Origin: G965199725 sp965199725
Lineage (GTDB): Bacteria; Pseudomonadota; Gammaproteobacteria; Nitrosococcales; Methylophagaceae
DNA: 64,000 bases
Assembly (NCBI GenBank): GCA_965199725.1
Contig: OZ241321.1
Span: 558,001-622,000 of the forward strand
Reading direction: 5' to 3'
Below, piece after piece: positions 26,450 to 36,412 of this stretch (positions are counted from its first letter, which is position 1; the number at the start of each line of letters is the position of its first letter). Made by a program: the position numbers and the translations under genes. The notes beneath the pieces were generated by a model, which was not told the DNA's origin, did no database searches, and worked only from the letters and a program-made list of their open reading frames with translations.

Positions 26450-26887
26450 ATGTTCAGTCCTGAGTTTTGGCATTGGTGGATGCTTGCTGCCGTCTTGTTG
26501 ATAGTTGAAACACTATCACCTACTTTTTTTACCCTATGGATAGCGATAGCTGCTACTATCACTGGCTTTGTATTGTATATGATGCCACAAATTGAGTGGC
26601 AATATCAGGTCCTCCTGTTTGCGATTTTATCCGTTGTCAGCATTGTCGCTTGGCGCGCATACCACATCAAAAAACCTGTTACTAGCGACCAGCCGTTACT
26701 CAACCGCCGAGGAGAGCAATATATTGGCAGAATTGTCACCATGGATAGGCCAGTTATAGATGGGTATGGAAAGGTACAAATTGACGATTTAATATGGAAA
26801 ATCAAAGGTGAAGATTGTCCAGCAGGCACTAAGGTAAAAATTGTTGGTATTGATAACATCGTGTTACAGACTGTCATACATCATTAA
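26450..26887 (+). CDS. NfeD family protein (short form)
   Basis: 145 aa from ATG 26450 (MFSPEFWHWWMLAAVLL). Membrane segments fill the first 75 residues. A C-terminal OB-fold runs from about residue 85 (QYIGRIVTMDRPVIDGYGKV), with the expected GEDCPAGTKVKIV end. The short NfeD lacks the serine protease domain of long forms. It pairs with the upstream SPFH protein. Confidence 0.9.
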   Translation: MFSPEFWHWWMLAAVLLIVETLSPTFFTLWIAIAATITGFVLYMMPQIEWQYQVLLFAILSVVSIVAWRAYHIKKPVTSDQPLLNRRGEQYIGRIVTMDRPVIDGYGKVQIDDLIWKIKGEDCPAGTKVKIVGIDNIVLQTVIHH

Positions 26888-26906
26888 CCGCTATGGAAAT
26901 AATCTA

Positions 26907-27113
26907 ATGAATGATGTAATTGTAGATTTACAGGTAAAACTATCATTTCAAGAAGACTTACTGGCAAGGCTTAATCAAGTTATTACCAATCAGCAACAGC
27001 AAATAACACGCTTAGAATCGGCGCTAAACATACTAAAAGACCAGACAAATGCCATACAAAGCGCAATTACAGGAGCGTACCCACCAACACGAACAAGATC
27101 GCCTCACTATTGA
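26907..27113 (+). CDS. slyX: SlyX protein
   Basis: 68 aa from ATG 26907 (MNDVIVDLQVKLSFQEDLL). The SlyX family pattern is a short heptad coiled coil: LEVKLSFQE-like start, LNQVITNQQQQITRLE middle, and a Pro-rich tail (YPPTRTRSPHY). Function is poorly known. It lies between nfeD and tmcA in the same direction. Confidence 0.88.
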   Translation: MNDVIVDLQVKLSFQEDLLARLNQVITNQQQQITRLESALNILKDQTNAIQSAITGAYPPTRTRSPHY

Positions 27114-27125
27114 TATCAACTAAAA

Positions 27126-29156
27126 ATGCAACATCGGCAATGTGTTGTACTGACAGGTGATATGCCCTGGTGCCAGACACAGATAGCGGCAATACTGACT
27201 AATACTAACGCTGCTATCCTGCAGGTGTCCGACTATGAAGATGATCCTCTAGCAATACCGCAAAAAAGAGTGAGCAACCAACTAGGAAAAGAGTTTGATA
27301 TCGTTATTTTTGATGGTCATCAGCAGTTTGATCCTGATAGTTTTGGTATTGTGATTGGCACAATCAAAGCTGGTGGTATGCTGATAATACTATTACCAGA
27401 GTTAGTACCAAACAGCCTTTTTCTGCAACGGTTTTACCTGATAATGGCCGACTTTGCCCGCAAGTATGCGTCATTTTATATTGTTAAGCAAGGTGACAAT
27501 CTACCCAAACTAACACCAATAATTACTCATACCAAGTCAACTGAATACCGCCCCACTGATGATCAAAGGCAGGCCATTGCTGCTATCTTACGGGTAGTTT
27601 ATGGGCATCGCCGTCGCCCTCTGGTTCTATCAGCTGACAGAGGGCGAGGCAAATCAGCTGCGCTTGGTATTGCCGCTGCCCAGTTACTCATTCAGGGCAA
27701 GGAAAAAATAGTCATAACTGCCCCTAGTCTTAAAACTGCTGATACGCTATTTGAACATGCTCATCGGCGGTTGCCAGATGCTTATGTATCAGCAGGACTC
27801 ATTACCTTTAATAGTGGCGAAATTAAATTTATTGCCCCTGATAGTTTAATTCAGTCAACACAACAGGCAGATATAGTACTGATAGATGAAGCGGCATCTA
27901 TTCCTGCTTCAATATTGACACAAATGTTGCAACGTTATTCACGCATCGTATTTGCCACTACCCTGCATGGCTACGAAGGCACAGGGAGCGGGTTTGCTAT
28001 TCGTTTGCAGCCTGTTTTAGACGACAAAACACCAAACTGGTATCACCTTAACATGACCACGCCAATCCGTTGGCAACTGGGGGACATGTTGGAAAAATTC
28101 AGCTTCCATGCTTTATTGTTGGATGCTGAACCAGTTGATCAAGCATTAATTTCTGATGCGTCACTGGATAAATGTGTTTTCATAAAGTGTGATCGTCACC
28201 AATTAACACATGATGAAGATCGTCTAAAAACACTGTTTGGCCTTATGAGGTTGGCACATTATCGTACCCGACCTTCCGACTTAAAGATGATGCTAGATTG
28301 CCAAGATGTTGCTGTCTATGCATTAACCTACCGTCATCATATTGTTGCCAGTGCATGGCTAGTTAACGAAGGTGATTTAGATGATGCGCTATCAACAGCT
28401 ATTCATGCTGGCAAAAGGCGACTTAAAGGCCATGTATTACCACAGTCTTTACTGGCACATACGGGCATCACCACAGCAGGAACAATGCGTTATCAGCGCA
28501 TTATACGTATTGCAGTACACCCAGCTATAAGGCGACGAAAAATGGGTAGCAGGCTACTCAATTACCTGTACAAGCAGGCAGAAAAAGATCATGACATTAT
28601 TGGCGCCAGCTTTTCTGCTGAAAAGACGTTATTACAATTCTGGTTACAATCTGGCTTTAGCATAGCAAGGCTAGGTATACATAAAGATACCATCACTGGC
28701 GATCATGCGATCATGATGCTAAAAAATACCTCAAAACAAGGAGCAGACATGTTGGTACAAATCAACCAACGTTTTCAGGAAAAGTGGTCCTATTACATGC
28801 CCACTTATTTTAAGTATGTAAATCCCGATATAATCATTGCCATCAGCCAGACACTACCCGTGCAAAAACTTACCTTATCATTATGGGATAAACATGATAT
28901 TGATGCGTTTGCCAACAGCCTGCGCGGCTTTGTATTCAGCCAGCCAGCACTGACATTGCTCATCAGCGATATGATAAGGCAAAATGATTTTCTGCGCCTG
29001 ACGCACAGGCAACAACACCTAGCGGTAATGGCATTGCTCCAGCTTTGCTGCTGGCAATATATCAAAAAACAATTAGGCTATAGCGGTAAAAAAGAGATAA
29101 TTACTGCGTTACGAGACGTCGCCCGCTTTTTATACAATGCCCTGCCCACCAGCTAA
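27126..29156 (+). CDS. tmcA: tRNA(Met) cytidine acetyltransferase TmcA
   Basis: 676 aa, close to E. coli TmcA. It makes N4-acetylcytidine at the wobble base of elongator tRNA-Met. An N-terminal domain is followed by a helicase-like ATPase with Walker A SADRGRGKSAALG (about residues 170-182) and Walker B IVLIDEAASIP. A GNAT acetyltransferase domain follows (IRIAVHPAIRRRKMGSRLLN), then a C-terminal tRNA-binding domain. ATG 27126 lies 12 bp after slyX. Confidence 0.96.
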   Translation: MQHRQCVVLTGDMPWCQTQIAAILTNTNAAILQVSDYEDDPLAIPQKRVSNQLGKEFDIVIFDGHQQFDPDSFGIVIGTIKAGGMLIILLPELVPNSLFLQRFYLIMADFARKYASFYIVKQGDNLPKLTPIITHTKSTEYRPTDDQRQAIAAILRVVYGHRRRPLVLSADRGRGKSAALGIAAAQLLIQGKEKIVITAPSLKTADTLFEHAHRRLPDAYVSAGLITFNSGEIKFIAPDSLIQSTQQADIVLIDEAASIPASILTQMLQRYSRIVFATTLHGYEGTGSGFAIRLQPVLDDKTPNWYHLNMTTPIRWQLGDMLEKFSFHALLLDAEPVDQALISDASLDKCVFIKCDRHQLTHDEDRLKTLFGLMRLAHYRTRPSDLKMMLDCQDVAVYALTYRHHIVASAWLVNEGDLDDALSTAIHAGKRRLKGHVLPQSLLAHTGITTAGTMRYQRIIRIAVHPAIRRRKMGSRLLNYLYKQAEKDHDIIGASFSAEKTLLQFWLQSGFSIARLGIHKDTITGDHAIMMLKNTSKQGADMLVQINQRFQEKWSYYMPTYFKYVNPDIIIAISQTLPVQKLTLSLWDKHDIDAFANSLRGFVFSQPALTLLISDMIRQNDFLRLTHRQQHLAVMALLQLCCWQYIKKQLGYSGKKEIITALRDVARFLYNALPTS

Positions 29157-29373
29157 TCACCCTAATACTGCACCAGCTTTTAATTTAGTATGCCTTTACT
29201 TCAAGCCCAAAGATTATTCTAAAAACAATTAAGGGCATCAAGATTGCAACAAATGTCTTCGATGTTGACAGCCGCTTCGCATTCTTTGATGGTGTGGGTA
29301 GCATTTAACTATTAGCAGGCCTATTTTTACAGCATTAGAATTATGCTTAAGGATAAGTCGCCTGCGGATCACA

Positions 29374-29402
29374 CTTGAAAGCATACACTCATGGCCTTAT
29401 AT
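29374..29402 (+). promoter_or_regulatory. Sigma32-type heat-shock promoter of clpB
   Basis: CTTGAA (29374-29379) and CCTTATAT (29395-29402) with a 15-bp spacer match the sigma32 pattern (CTTGAA, 13-17 bp, CCCCATnT) reasonably. The element is about 45 bp before the clpB ATG, in the right place. The sigma32 gene rpoH is also in this window. Confidence 0.6.
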
Positions 29403-29447
29403 GTGTGGTATGAACAGAGCATATCTACCTTAAGAGGGAGAAGCAAC

Positions 29448-32015
29448 ATGAATATAGAAAAATTAACTGACAAGGCTAAGGGGCTTTTACAATCTGCCCA
29501 GACGATCGCTGTGCGCAAAAATCACGTCCTGCTGACACCGCATCACTTGTTAAAAGCGTTACTAGAAGATACAGAAGGCTTAGTCACCAATTTAATTACC
29601 AAGGCAGAAGGTGACGTGCCTGCACTCAAAAATAACGTGGATGCAGAAATTGAAAAATTGCCGGTTGTTACTGGCAATGCCCAGTTATCTCTGGATACAA
29701 AAACTGTCAAACTGCTGGATAAAGCACAAGCTATTGCCGAGAAAGATGGAGACAATTTTGTCACCGTAGAAAAAATTCTGCTAGCGTGCTTAAAAACTAA
29801 TCCCACTGCCGCTACCATGAAGGCAGCACAAATCAATGAAACAACACTCAGCAATGTTATTGACACCATGCGTGCAGGACGAACAGCAGATTCTGTCAAT
29901 GCAGAAGAATCTTATGATGCCTTAGAAAAATATACCATTGACCTGACTAAGCAGGCACAGGATGGCAAGCTGGACCCAGTTATTGGACGGGAAGATGAAA
30001 TACGCCGTTCTATCCAGGTGTTATCACGACGTACCAAAAACAACCCTGTATTAATTGGCGAACCAGGGGTAGGAAAAACCGCTATTGTAGAGGGATTGGC
30101 CTTACGTATTATAAATGGTGATGTACCCCAATCTTTAAAAGAAAAACGCCTACTGGTGCTGGATTTAGCAGCGTTGATTGCTGGTGCAAAATACCGTGGT
30201 GAATTTGAAGAACGGCTTAAGTCATTGTTACAGGATGTGCACAAAGCAGAAGGACAAATAATTCTGTTTATTGATGAATTACACACTCTGGTAGGGGCAG
30301 GTGGATCTGAAGGATCTATGGATGCATCCAACATGCTAAAACCAGCGCTGGCACGAGGAGAGTTGCACTGCGTGGGCGCCACTACTCTGGATGAATACCG
30401 CAAGCACATAGAAAAAGACCCAGCGCTGGCGCGCCGATTTCAATCGGTCGTCATCAGCGAACCTACTGTGGAGGATACCGTCTCTATTTTACGTGGTATC
30501 AAGGAAAAATATGAACTGCATCATGGCGTGCATATTTCTGATACCGCATTGGTCGCAGCGGCAACCTTATCTAATCGCTATGTCACCAATCGTTTTTTAC
30601 CAGATAAAGCCATTGACCTGATGGACGAGGCAGCCAGTCGTGTCAAAATGCAGATTGATTCCAAGCCCGAAGCACTGGACGAAATAGATCGGCGCATTAT
30701 TCAGCTCAAAATTGAACAACAGGCACTGAAAAAAGAAGAGGATGCCAACTCTAAAAACCGTCTGCAAAAGCTGACGGGTGAATTACAGAATCTGGAAGAA
30801 CAATCATTAGCATTAGCCAGCCAATGGGAAGTACAAAACAGCAAACGTAATGAATTGTACACCATTAGAGAACAACTAGACAACTATCGCACTGAGCTGG
30901 ACGCTGTACAACGCCAGGGCAATTTTGAACGCGCTGGAGAGTTATCCTATGGTTTAATACCAGCACTAGAGGCCAAACAGGAAAAATTGCAACAAGATGC
31001 CAGTGAATCACCGACCCTGAAAGAAACAGTAAACGATACAGAAATCGCTCAGGTAGTTAGCCGTGCAACCGGCATTCCCGTTGATAAAATGATCGAGGGC
31101 GAAAAAGACAAACTGTTGCATATGGAAACAATACTGGCCAAAAGCGTGGTCGGCCAGGATGAAGCAGTAACAAGTATTGCCAGTTCTGTTCGCCGTGCCA
31201 GAGCAGGTCTTAATGACCCTAATCGGCCAATAGGGTCTTTTCTGATGCTGGGGCCAACTGGTGTTGGTAAAACAGAGCTGACTAAGGCGCTGGCAAGGTT
31301 TTTGTTTGAAGATAACGCTGCCATGGTGCGGATAGATATGTCCGAATTTATGGAAAAACATGCAGTCGCCCGTTTGGTAGGCGCACCGCCCGGCTATGTA
31401 GGCTATGAAGAAGGTGGTGTATTAACAGAAACTGTGCGCCGCCGCCCGTATCAGGTTATTCTGTTTGACGAAGTGGAAAAAGCTCACGCAGATGTGTTTA
31501 ACATTCTGCTACAAGTGTTAGAAGATGGACGGTTGACTGATGGGCAAGGACGCACTGTTGACTTTAAAAATACACTGATTATTTTAACCTCTAACTTAGG
31601 CGCAGAACATCTTGTAACCCTGAAAGAAGGGGATGCTGTAGAATCAGTGCGTGATAAGGTTATGGATAGCGTGCACGCTACATTTCGGCCAGAGTTTCTA
31701 AATCGCTTGGATGATATTATCCTCTTCCAAAGATTGCAAAAAGATACGATGGATAATATTGTCCATATTCAACTTAAGCGCCTGCAAGCACTTTTAGATG
31801 ACAGAAATATCACCCTAGAACCAACTGAGCTTGCTGTTAAATGGTTAGCGATGCGTGGTTATGACCCTGCCTATGGTGCCAGACCGCTGAAACGGGTGAT
31901 ACAAACTCATGTACAAAATACGCTGGCAGATGCCATTATAAGGGGCGATATAAAAGATGGTGATACGATCATTGTTAGTGCTAATCAATCAGCAATAACA
32001 GTATCGGTAAAATAA
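29448..32015 (+). CDS. clpB: ATP-dependent chaperone ClpB
   Basis: Hexameric AAA+ disaggregase that works with DnaK. 855 aa from ATG 29448 (MNIEKLTDKAKGLL), with SD GAGGGAG upstream. The order is Clp-N domain (about 1-150), AAA1 with GEPGVGKTAIVEG, the coiled-coil M domain (about 400-530), AAA2 with GPTGVGKTELTKALA, then the C-terminal domain. Nothing is missing. It is preceded by a sigma32-like promoter. Confidence 0.97.
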   Translation: MNIEKLTDKAKGLLQSAQTIAVRKNHVLLTPHHLLKALLEDTEGLVTNLITKAEGDVPALKNNVDAEIEKLPVVTGNAQLSLDTKTVKLLDKAQAIAEKDGDNFVTVEKILLACLKTNPTAATMKAAQINETTLSNVIDTMRAGRTADSVNAEESYDALEKYTIDLTKQAQDGKLDPVIGREDEIRRSIQVLSRRTKNNPVLIGEPGVGKTAIVEGLALRIINGDVPQSLKEKRLLVLDLAALIAGAKYRGEFEERLKSLLQDVHKAEGQIILFIDELHTLVGAGGSEGSMDASNMLKPALARGELHCVGATTLDEYRKHIEKDPALARRFQSVVISEPTVEDTVSILRGIKEKYELHHGVHISDTALVAAATLSNRYVTNRFLPDKAIDLMDEAASRVKMQIDSKPEALDEIDRRIIQLKIEQQALKKEEDANSKNRLQKLTGELQNLEEQSLALASQWEVQNSKRNELYTIREQLDNYRTELDAVQRQGNFERAGELSYGLIPALEAKQEKLQQDASESPTLKETVNDTEIAQVVSRATGIPVDKMIEGEKDKLLHMETILAKSVVGQDEAVTSIASSVRRARAGLNDPNRPIGSFLMLGPTGVGKTELTKALARFLFEDNAAMVRIDMSEFMEKHAVARLVGAPPGYVGYEEGGVLTETVRRRPYQVILFDEVEKAHADVFNILLQVLEDGRLTDGQGRTVDFKNTLIILTSNLGAEHLVTLKEGDAVESVRDKVMDSVHATFRPEFLNRLDDIILFQRLQKDTMDNIVHIQLKRLQALLDDRNITLEPTELAVKWLAMRGYDPAYGARPLKRVIQTHVQNTLADAIIRGDIKDGDTIIVSANQSAITVSVK

Positions 32016-32034
32016 AAAAGAAGGTACGTTTCTA

Positions 32035-32060
32035 CAAGGAGCTAACACTTAAGCTCCTTG
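32035..32060. terminator. Hairpin between clpB and the RTX remnant
   Basis: CAAGGAGCT and AGCTCCTTG form a perfect 9-bp stem with an 8-nt loop. It sits 20 bp after the clpB stop and directly abuts the stop of the convergent RTX remnant. There is no clear T-run on either side, so termination efficiency is uncertain. Confidence 0.5.
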
Positions 32061-32600
32061 CTAACCCCAAGTATTAACCAACACTGTTTTTAGATCATCT
32101 TTAGCTTGCTGTGGAATCACTTGACCCACACCTAATGGTACATTGTAAGCTGCCATCGCATTCACTAATTGATCTACCTGACTGTTTAACAGGGTTAATC
32201 CACCTGCTTCAATACTATCAAGCTGGTTATCAGCATGATTATACCAGTTTTTAACAATTACCTGATTATCCGTACCGGCTACAGTAATCTTTAAGTCATT
32301 ACCACTTTTACTGAACCATAACTGCCTATAGTCAATACCATTAAACTTAGCAATATCATTATCACTACTGTCAGCACGTTGATTATCTATCGTATCTTTA
32401 CCAAAGTCAGAATCAAAGAGATAGGTATCATCACCTTTACCACCATCAAGATAATCATTACCCTTATCGCCATTTAGGGTGTCATCATCGCCATAGCTAT
32501 GCAAGGTGTCACTACCATCTAAGCCGTTGATCTCATCATCACGCGAACCAAATATGCGCGGTCAAAGCTAGCTACTATTAGCACCATTAATTTTTGCCAT
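32061..32600 (-). pseudogene. Remnant of an RTX-type calcium-binding protein
   Basis: The open part (to 32504) carries RTX-like repeats (DDTLNGDKGNDYLDGGKGDD) and a C-terminal haemolysin-type region (NDLKITVAGTDNQVIVKNWY). The 5' end is still recognisable: SD GGAGG, ATG at 32600, MAKINGANSS, then TAG and a second stop. The same frame resumes as IFGSRDDEINGLDGSDTLH. The original long repeat protein has therefore lost most of its body by internal deletion and gained stops. Such proteins are normally exported by type I secretion; no transporter genes are nearby. Confidence 0.72.
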
Positions 32601-33009
32601 CATATACCTCCGCTCTGAAACTTAATAATTTTTTGTACAGCTTTTGCTGACACTATTTTTGTTATTGTTTGTAAACTTGCATTTTACTTAAGACAGGTGC
32701 CAACTAACTTAAATATAATAAGCCATAAGCCGCTTGCTTCACAGGGCCTTTCTGACATTATGGCGATACAGTTTAGCATATGATTATAATGCATACAATA
32801 AAAACTATTCCCCTTCTATTCCATAGCCTGCCCCTACATAATAATATAGCCTTGTAAAAAATTACAAATTAAGGATGCTTTAAAAGAGCACGAATATTGA
32901 TTTAATGCAGGCTCATATGAAGTGTTGTTGGCAGGCCATAAATACCTGCTTAAAGAACAATTTATTAGCCCAAGCAATACAATGCTGCTGCCACAACTAG
33001 CCTGCGGAG
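32601..33009. other. Gene-poor 400-bp spacer between the RTX remnant and ndh
   Basis: No supportable gene. Plus-strand frame YEVLLAGHKYLLKEQF (about 32918-33046, overlapping the end of ndh antisense) looks protein-like but lacks a start and has an upstream stop. No terminator or RNA gene is evident. Confidence 0.4.
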
Positions 33010-34335
33010 TCAATGTAGCTTTATTTTGGGGTGAACACTGCGTCTGAAAAGATGCGACAACGATAACATGGCTGCCCGAAAAAGACCAAACAGAGCAATC
33101 TGGTGCATTTTATACAAAGAAAGATACATGATGCGCGCTAACAGCCCCTCAATCTTAATACTGCCACTGCTAAGATTACCCATCATGTTGCCTACCGTGC
33201 TGTATTTGCCCAGTGAAACCAGTGATCCATAGTCATGATAACGATATTCGGGCAATGGCTTGTTATTATGGGTAATACGCTGACAGATAGACCTATAAAC
33301 CAATATCGCCATCTGGTGAGCCGCTTGCGCACGCGGTGGCACATTTTTATCCTGCCCTTTGCCGACCCATTTGCAAGCACAGCAATCGCCCATAGCATAA
33401 ATAGCGTCATCCTGTGATGTTTGCAGTGTTGGTCTGACGACTAATTGATTGATAGGGTTTGTCTCCAATCCAGCAAGACCGTTAAGAAAATCAGGCGCTT
33501 TGATACCTGCTGCCCATACTTTAATCATCGCTGACAAGGTTTTACCACTTGCGGTTTTGATTGTGTTGGCGGTTGCTTCAATCACTCTTTCATTAGTTAA
33601 TATATTGATACCCAGCTTGGTTAATTCCCTTTCAGTGGCCGCTGACAGGTTTTCTGGCAAGCCCGGTAATACACGGTTAGCTGCTTCAATAATCGTAATC
33701 GTCACATCATCAGGGCTGACTTCATCTAAGCCATACGCAGTTAAAAGATAGGATACTTCATGCAACTGAGCGCTCAGTTCAACGCCAGTCGCACCAGCAC
33801 CAATAATGGCAATATCCAGTTGGCCTTTAGCCAGCGGTTTATCCTGGGCATGCGCACGGATATAGGATTCCAACAATGTTGTCTGAAAAGCTTCTGCTTG
33901 ATAAGTCGTATCTAGAAACAGGCAATGTTCGGCTACGCCTTTAATGCCAAAATCATGGCTGATACTGCCGACTGCTATCACAAGGTAATCATAAGCAAAA
34001 GTACGTGGTGGGATGATTTCATCACCTTTATCATTATAAGTAGGTGCCAACCGAATCTCTTTCTTATCTCTATCAAGCTGATCCATACGGCCTAGGCGAA
34101 AACGAAAACCACTGTACATAGCATGACTTAAGTATTCAATTTCATCCTCATGGGAATCCAGCGTACCAGCCGCTACTTCATGTAACAAAGGCTTCCAGAT
34201 ATGGGTTGGCATACTATCTACGAGCACCGCCTCTATGCGCCCCTTTTTGCCCAGTTTTCGCCCTAATCTAGTAGCAAGCTCAAGGCCGCCCGCACCACCA
34301 CCAACGATGACTATTTTAGGGGGAATACTGCTCAT
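33010..34335 (-). CDS. ndh: Type II NADH dehydrogenase (NDH-2)
   Basis: 441 aa. It oxidises NADH and reduces quinone without pumping protons. FAD-binding GGGAGGLELATRLG is at the N-terminus, and the NADH-binding motif IIGAGATGVELSAQL is at about residue 175. The IYAMGDCCAC segment contacts FAD. The C-terminal amphipathic region (LLARIMYLSLYKMHQ) serves membrane attachment. It is a single gene, divergent from the C1 cofactor operon. Confidence 0.93.
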   Translation of the reverse strand: MSSIPPKIVIVGGGAGGLELATRLGRKLGKKGRIEAVLVDSMPTHIWKPLLHEVAAGTLDSHEDEIEYLSHAMYSGFRFRLGRMDQLDRDKKEIRLAPTYNDKGDEIIPPRTFAYDYLVIAVGSISHDFGIKGVAEHCLFLDTTYQAEAFQTTLLESYIRAHAQDKPLAKGQLDIAIIGAGATGVELSAQLHEVSYLLTAYGLDEVSPDDVTITIIEAANRVLPGLPENLSAATERELTKLGINILTNERVIEATANTIKTASGKTLSAMIKVWAAGIKAPDFLNGLAGLETNPINQLVVRPTLQTSQDDAIYAMGDCCACKWVGKGQDKNVPPRAQAAHQMAILVYRSICQRITHNNKPLPEYRYHDYGSLVSLGKYSTVGNMMGNLSSGSIKIEGLLARIMYLSLYKMHQIALFGLFRAAMLSLSHLFRRSVHPKIKLH

Positions 34336-34470
34336 GATATTGTTTTCATTATATTTAGTGATTAATTTTAACCTATTTTGCTACTTTCTTGAACAGCTTC
34401 TATCTTATTTTTTATGTATATTGTATAGTTTGTCTTTATTGTTAGCCCCCCTCTATTTTTTAATTAAAGA

Positions 34471-35022
34471 TTGATGCAACCCGCCCCAGAAAAGCCGCGC
34501 CTAGCATGGGCTATTACTGGTTCCGGTCATGACCTTAGCACGTGTATTGGTATTATTAAGAGTTTGGACAATGTTGATTTGTTTTATAGCCGTGCTGGTG
34601 AAGAAGTAGTACATATGTATGGCTATGACGCAAAAACAATCAACAATAAAGGCAGAATATATCGCGACAGGGCCGCAAGCGCACCGCCTGTTGGCTTATT
34701 TTACCGTGGTGATTATCATACACTAGTTGTCGCCCCAACTACCTCTAATACGGTAGCCAAAATGGTATTAGGCATTGCTGATACACTAGTAACCAATGTA
34801 TACGCCCAAGCAGGCAAATGTCGTATTCCCAGCATTGTGCTTGCCTGCGATACCCAATCAGAAATTGACACCCCCGCTCCTGATAAAATGGTCAAAGTAT
34901 GGCCACGTGCTATTGATTTAACCCATACAGAGAAATTACGCGGCTTTACAGCAACCACTGTTGTTGATAACCCTGATGATCTAATGACAGCCCTTGATGC
35001 GCGCCTTAAATTATTAAAATGA
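34471..35022 (+). CDS. afpA: AfpA-like archaeal-type flavoprotein
   Basis: 183-aa flavoprotein of the group related to archaeoflavoprotein AfpA and dihydromethanopterin reductase DmrB. The N-terminal WAITGSGHDLSTCIGIIK and the VAPTTSNTVAKMVLGIADTL stretch form the FMN-binding fold. Homologues occur in H4MPT gene clusters of methylotrophs and are thought to reduce dihydromethanopterin or donate electrons in cofactor synthesis. It is first in a four-gene operon and its stop overlaps the next ATG (ATGA). The precise reaction is inferred. Confidence 0.78.
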   Translation: MMQPAPEKPRLAWAITGSGHDLSTCIGIIKSLDNVDLFYSRAGEEVVHMYGYDAKTINNKGRIYRDRAASAPPVGLFYRGDYHTLVVAPTTSNTVAKMVLGIADTLVTNVYAQAGKCRIPSIVLACDTQSEIDTPAPDKMVKVWPRAIDLTHTEKLRGFTATTVVDNPDDLMTALDARLKLLK

Positions 35023-36410
35023 CTGAAAAAGTCCTATTTTTAACCGGTAGATTAGCCGAAGCTAGCTTAAATAAAGTACTAGAGCAGTTGGCGCCCCTGC
35101 CATTTGACTGGCGCGTTCATCAGCTAGGCTTATCCGTTGCTGCCTTTATGACTGATAAGATGATAAGACGCCGCTTAAAGCCCGAACACTTTGCCGGTTA
35201 TGATAGGATCATTGTGCCCGGTCTTTGTGGCGGTGATCTGGATGCCTTAAGTAATGAGTTAGGTGTGCCAGTGATTCGCGGGCCAAAAGAGCTTAAAGAT
35301 TTACCGGCGTTTTTTGACCGTGAACAAAAGCCAGTAGATCTAAGCAAATATGATGTCACCCTGTTTGCCGAAATAGTCAATGCACCCAAACTAAGTGTCG
35401 AAAAAATCGTTGAACGTGGGAAGTATTATGCTGAAAATGGCGCTAACGTGATTGATATTGGCTTTTTACCCGGCGCAGATTTCCCCCACTTAGAAGAAGC
35501 AGTTTCTGGCTTGCATGAATCAGGGCTTAAAGTGAGCGTTGATAGCGGTAACGTCAAACATTTAAGACGTGCAAGCAAAGCGGGCGCAGATTATCTTCTG
35601 AGTTTAACTGAAAAAACTTGTTATTTGGCAGAAGAAATTGAGGCAACTGCTATTTTATTGCCGGAGAAACGCGGATCACTAGCATCACTGGAACGAGCAA
35701 TGGAATTAATGGATAAAATAAATCGCCCATGGATTGCCGATCCAATTTTAGACCCAATTCACATTGGCTTAACCAATTCCATTGTCCGTTACCATAAGCT
35801 AAGACATAAATACCCGGACGCGCCCATGATGATGGGCGTGGGTAATGTAACTGAGTTAACCGATGCTGATACCAACGGTATTAACGCACTATTGTTTGGC
35901 ATTATTTCTGAGCTACGTATCACCAACGTACTGACAACTGAAGTCAGCTGCCATGCAAAAAAAGCACTTAAGGAAGCAGACATTGCTAGAAGAATGATGT
36001 TTGTCGCCCGGGAGAATGATAGCCTGCCACGCGGCTTTACTGATGATCTTATTGTGGTACATGATCGTGATCCTTTTCCTGATAATTACAAAGAAATTGC
36101 TGATTTAGCCAGTAAAATTAAAGATGCCAATTACCGCATCAGGGTGAGTGATGAAGGCATCTATATGTTTAATCGCGACGGGGTGATGCATGCTGTTGAT
36201 CCATTTGCGTTTTATCTACAGGCTAAAGATGCATTAAAAGATGATACTGGTCATGCCTTTTATCTAGGTGTAGAACTGGCGCGCGCCCAGATAGGCTGGC
36301 AACTAGGTAAGCGCTATACGCAGGATGAAATGTTAAAATGGGGCTGCGCAGTGGCGAAAGAGCTAGTGGAAAAAACTATTACTGGCGCAACATTTCCATC
36401 AAAAAAATAA
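35019..36410 (+). CDS. DUF6513 dihydropteroate-synthase-like protein (C1 cofactor cluster)
   Basis: 463 aa. The N-terminal domain of about 110 residues (KVLFLTGRLAEASLNKVLEQ, IIVPGLCGGDLDAL) is unique to this family. It is followed by a TIM-barrel pterin-binding-like domain (NVIDIGFLPGADFPHLEEAV, LKVSVDSGNVKHL, MMMGVGNVTELTDADTNGIN). A C-terminal DUF4346-like part ends FYLGVELARAQIGWQLGKRY. It is widespread beside H4MPT genes in methylotrophs and methanogens and is presumed to act on a pterin intermediate. The exact reaction is not known to me. It overlaps afpA by 4 bp and precedes the DUF447 gene by 2 bp. Confidence 0.82.
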   Translation: MTEKVLFLTGRLAEASLNKVLEQLAPLPFDWRVHQLGLSVAAFMTDKMIRRRLKPEHFAGYDRIIVPGLCGGDLDALSNELGVPVIRGPKELKDLPAFFDREQKPVDLSKYDVTLFAEIVNAPKLSVEKIVERGKYYAENGANVIDIGFLPGADFPHLEEAVSGLHESGLKVSVDSGNVKHLRRASKAGADYLLSLTEKTCYLAEEIEATAILLPEKRGSLASLERAMELMDKINRPWIADPILDPIHIGLTNSIVRYHKLRHKYPDAPMMMGVGNVTELTDADTNGINALLFGIISELRITNVLTTEVSCHAKKALKEADIARRMMFVARENDSLPRGFTDDLIVVHDRDPFPDNYKEIADLASKIKDANYRIRVSDEGIYMFNRDGVMHAVDPFAFYLQAKDALKDDTGHAFYLGVELARAQIGWQLGKRYTQDEMLKWGCAVAKELVEKTITGATFPSKK

Positions 36411-36412
36411 CC

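Noticed and set aside
32688..32703. Sigma54-like TTGGCACCTGTCTTAA on the minus strand upstream of the RTX remnant
   Set aside because: The -24 half is perfect but the -12 GC is absent (AA instead).
32918..33046. Short protein-like plus-strand frame YEVLLAGHKYLLKEQF
   Set aside because: No start codon, a stop just upstream, and its end overlaps ndh antisense.
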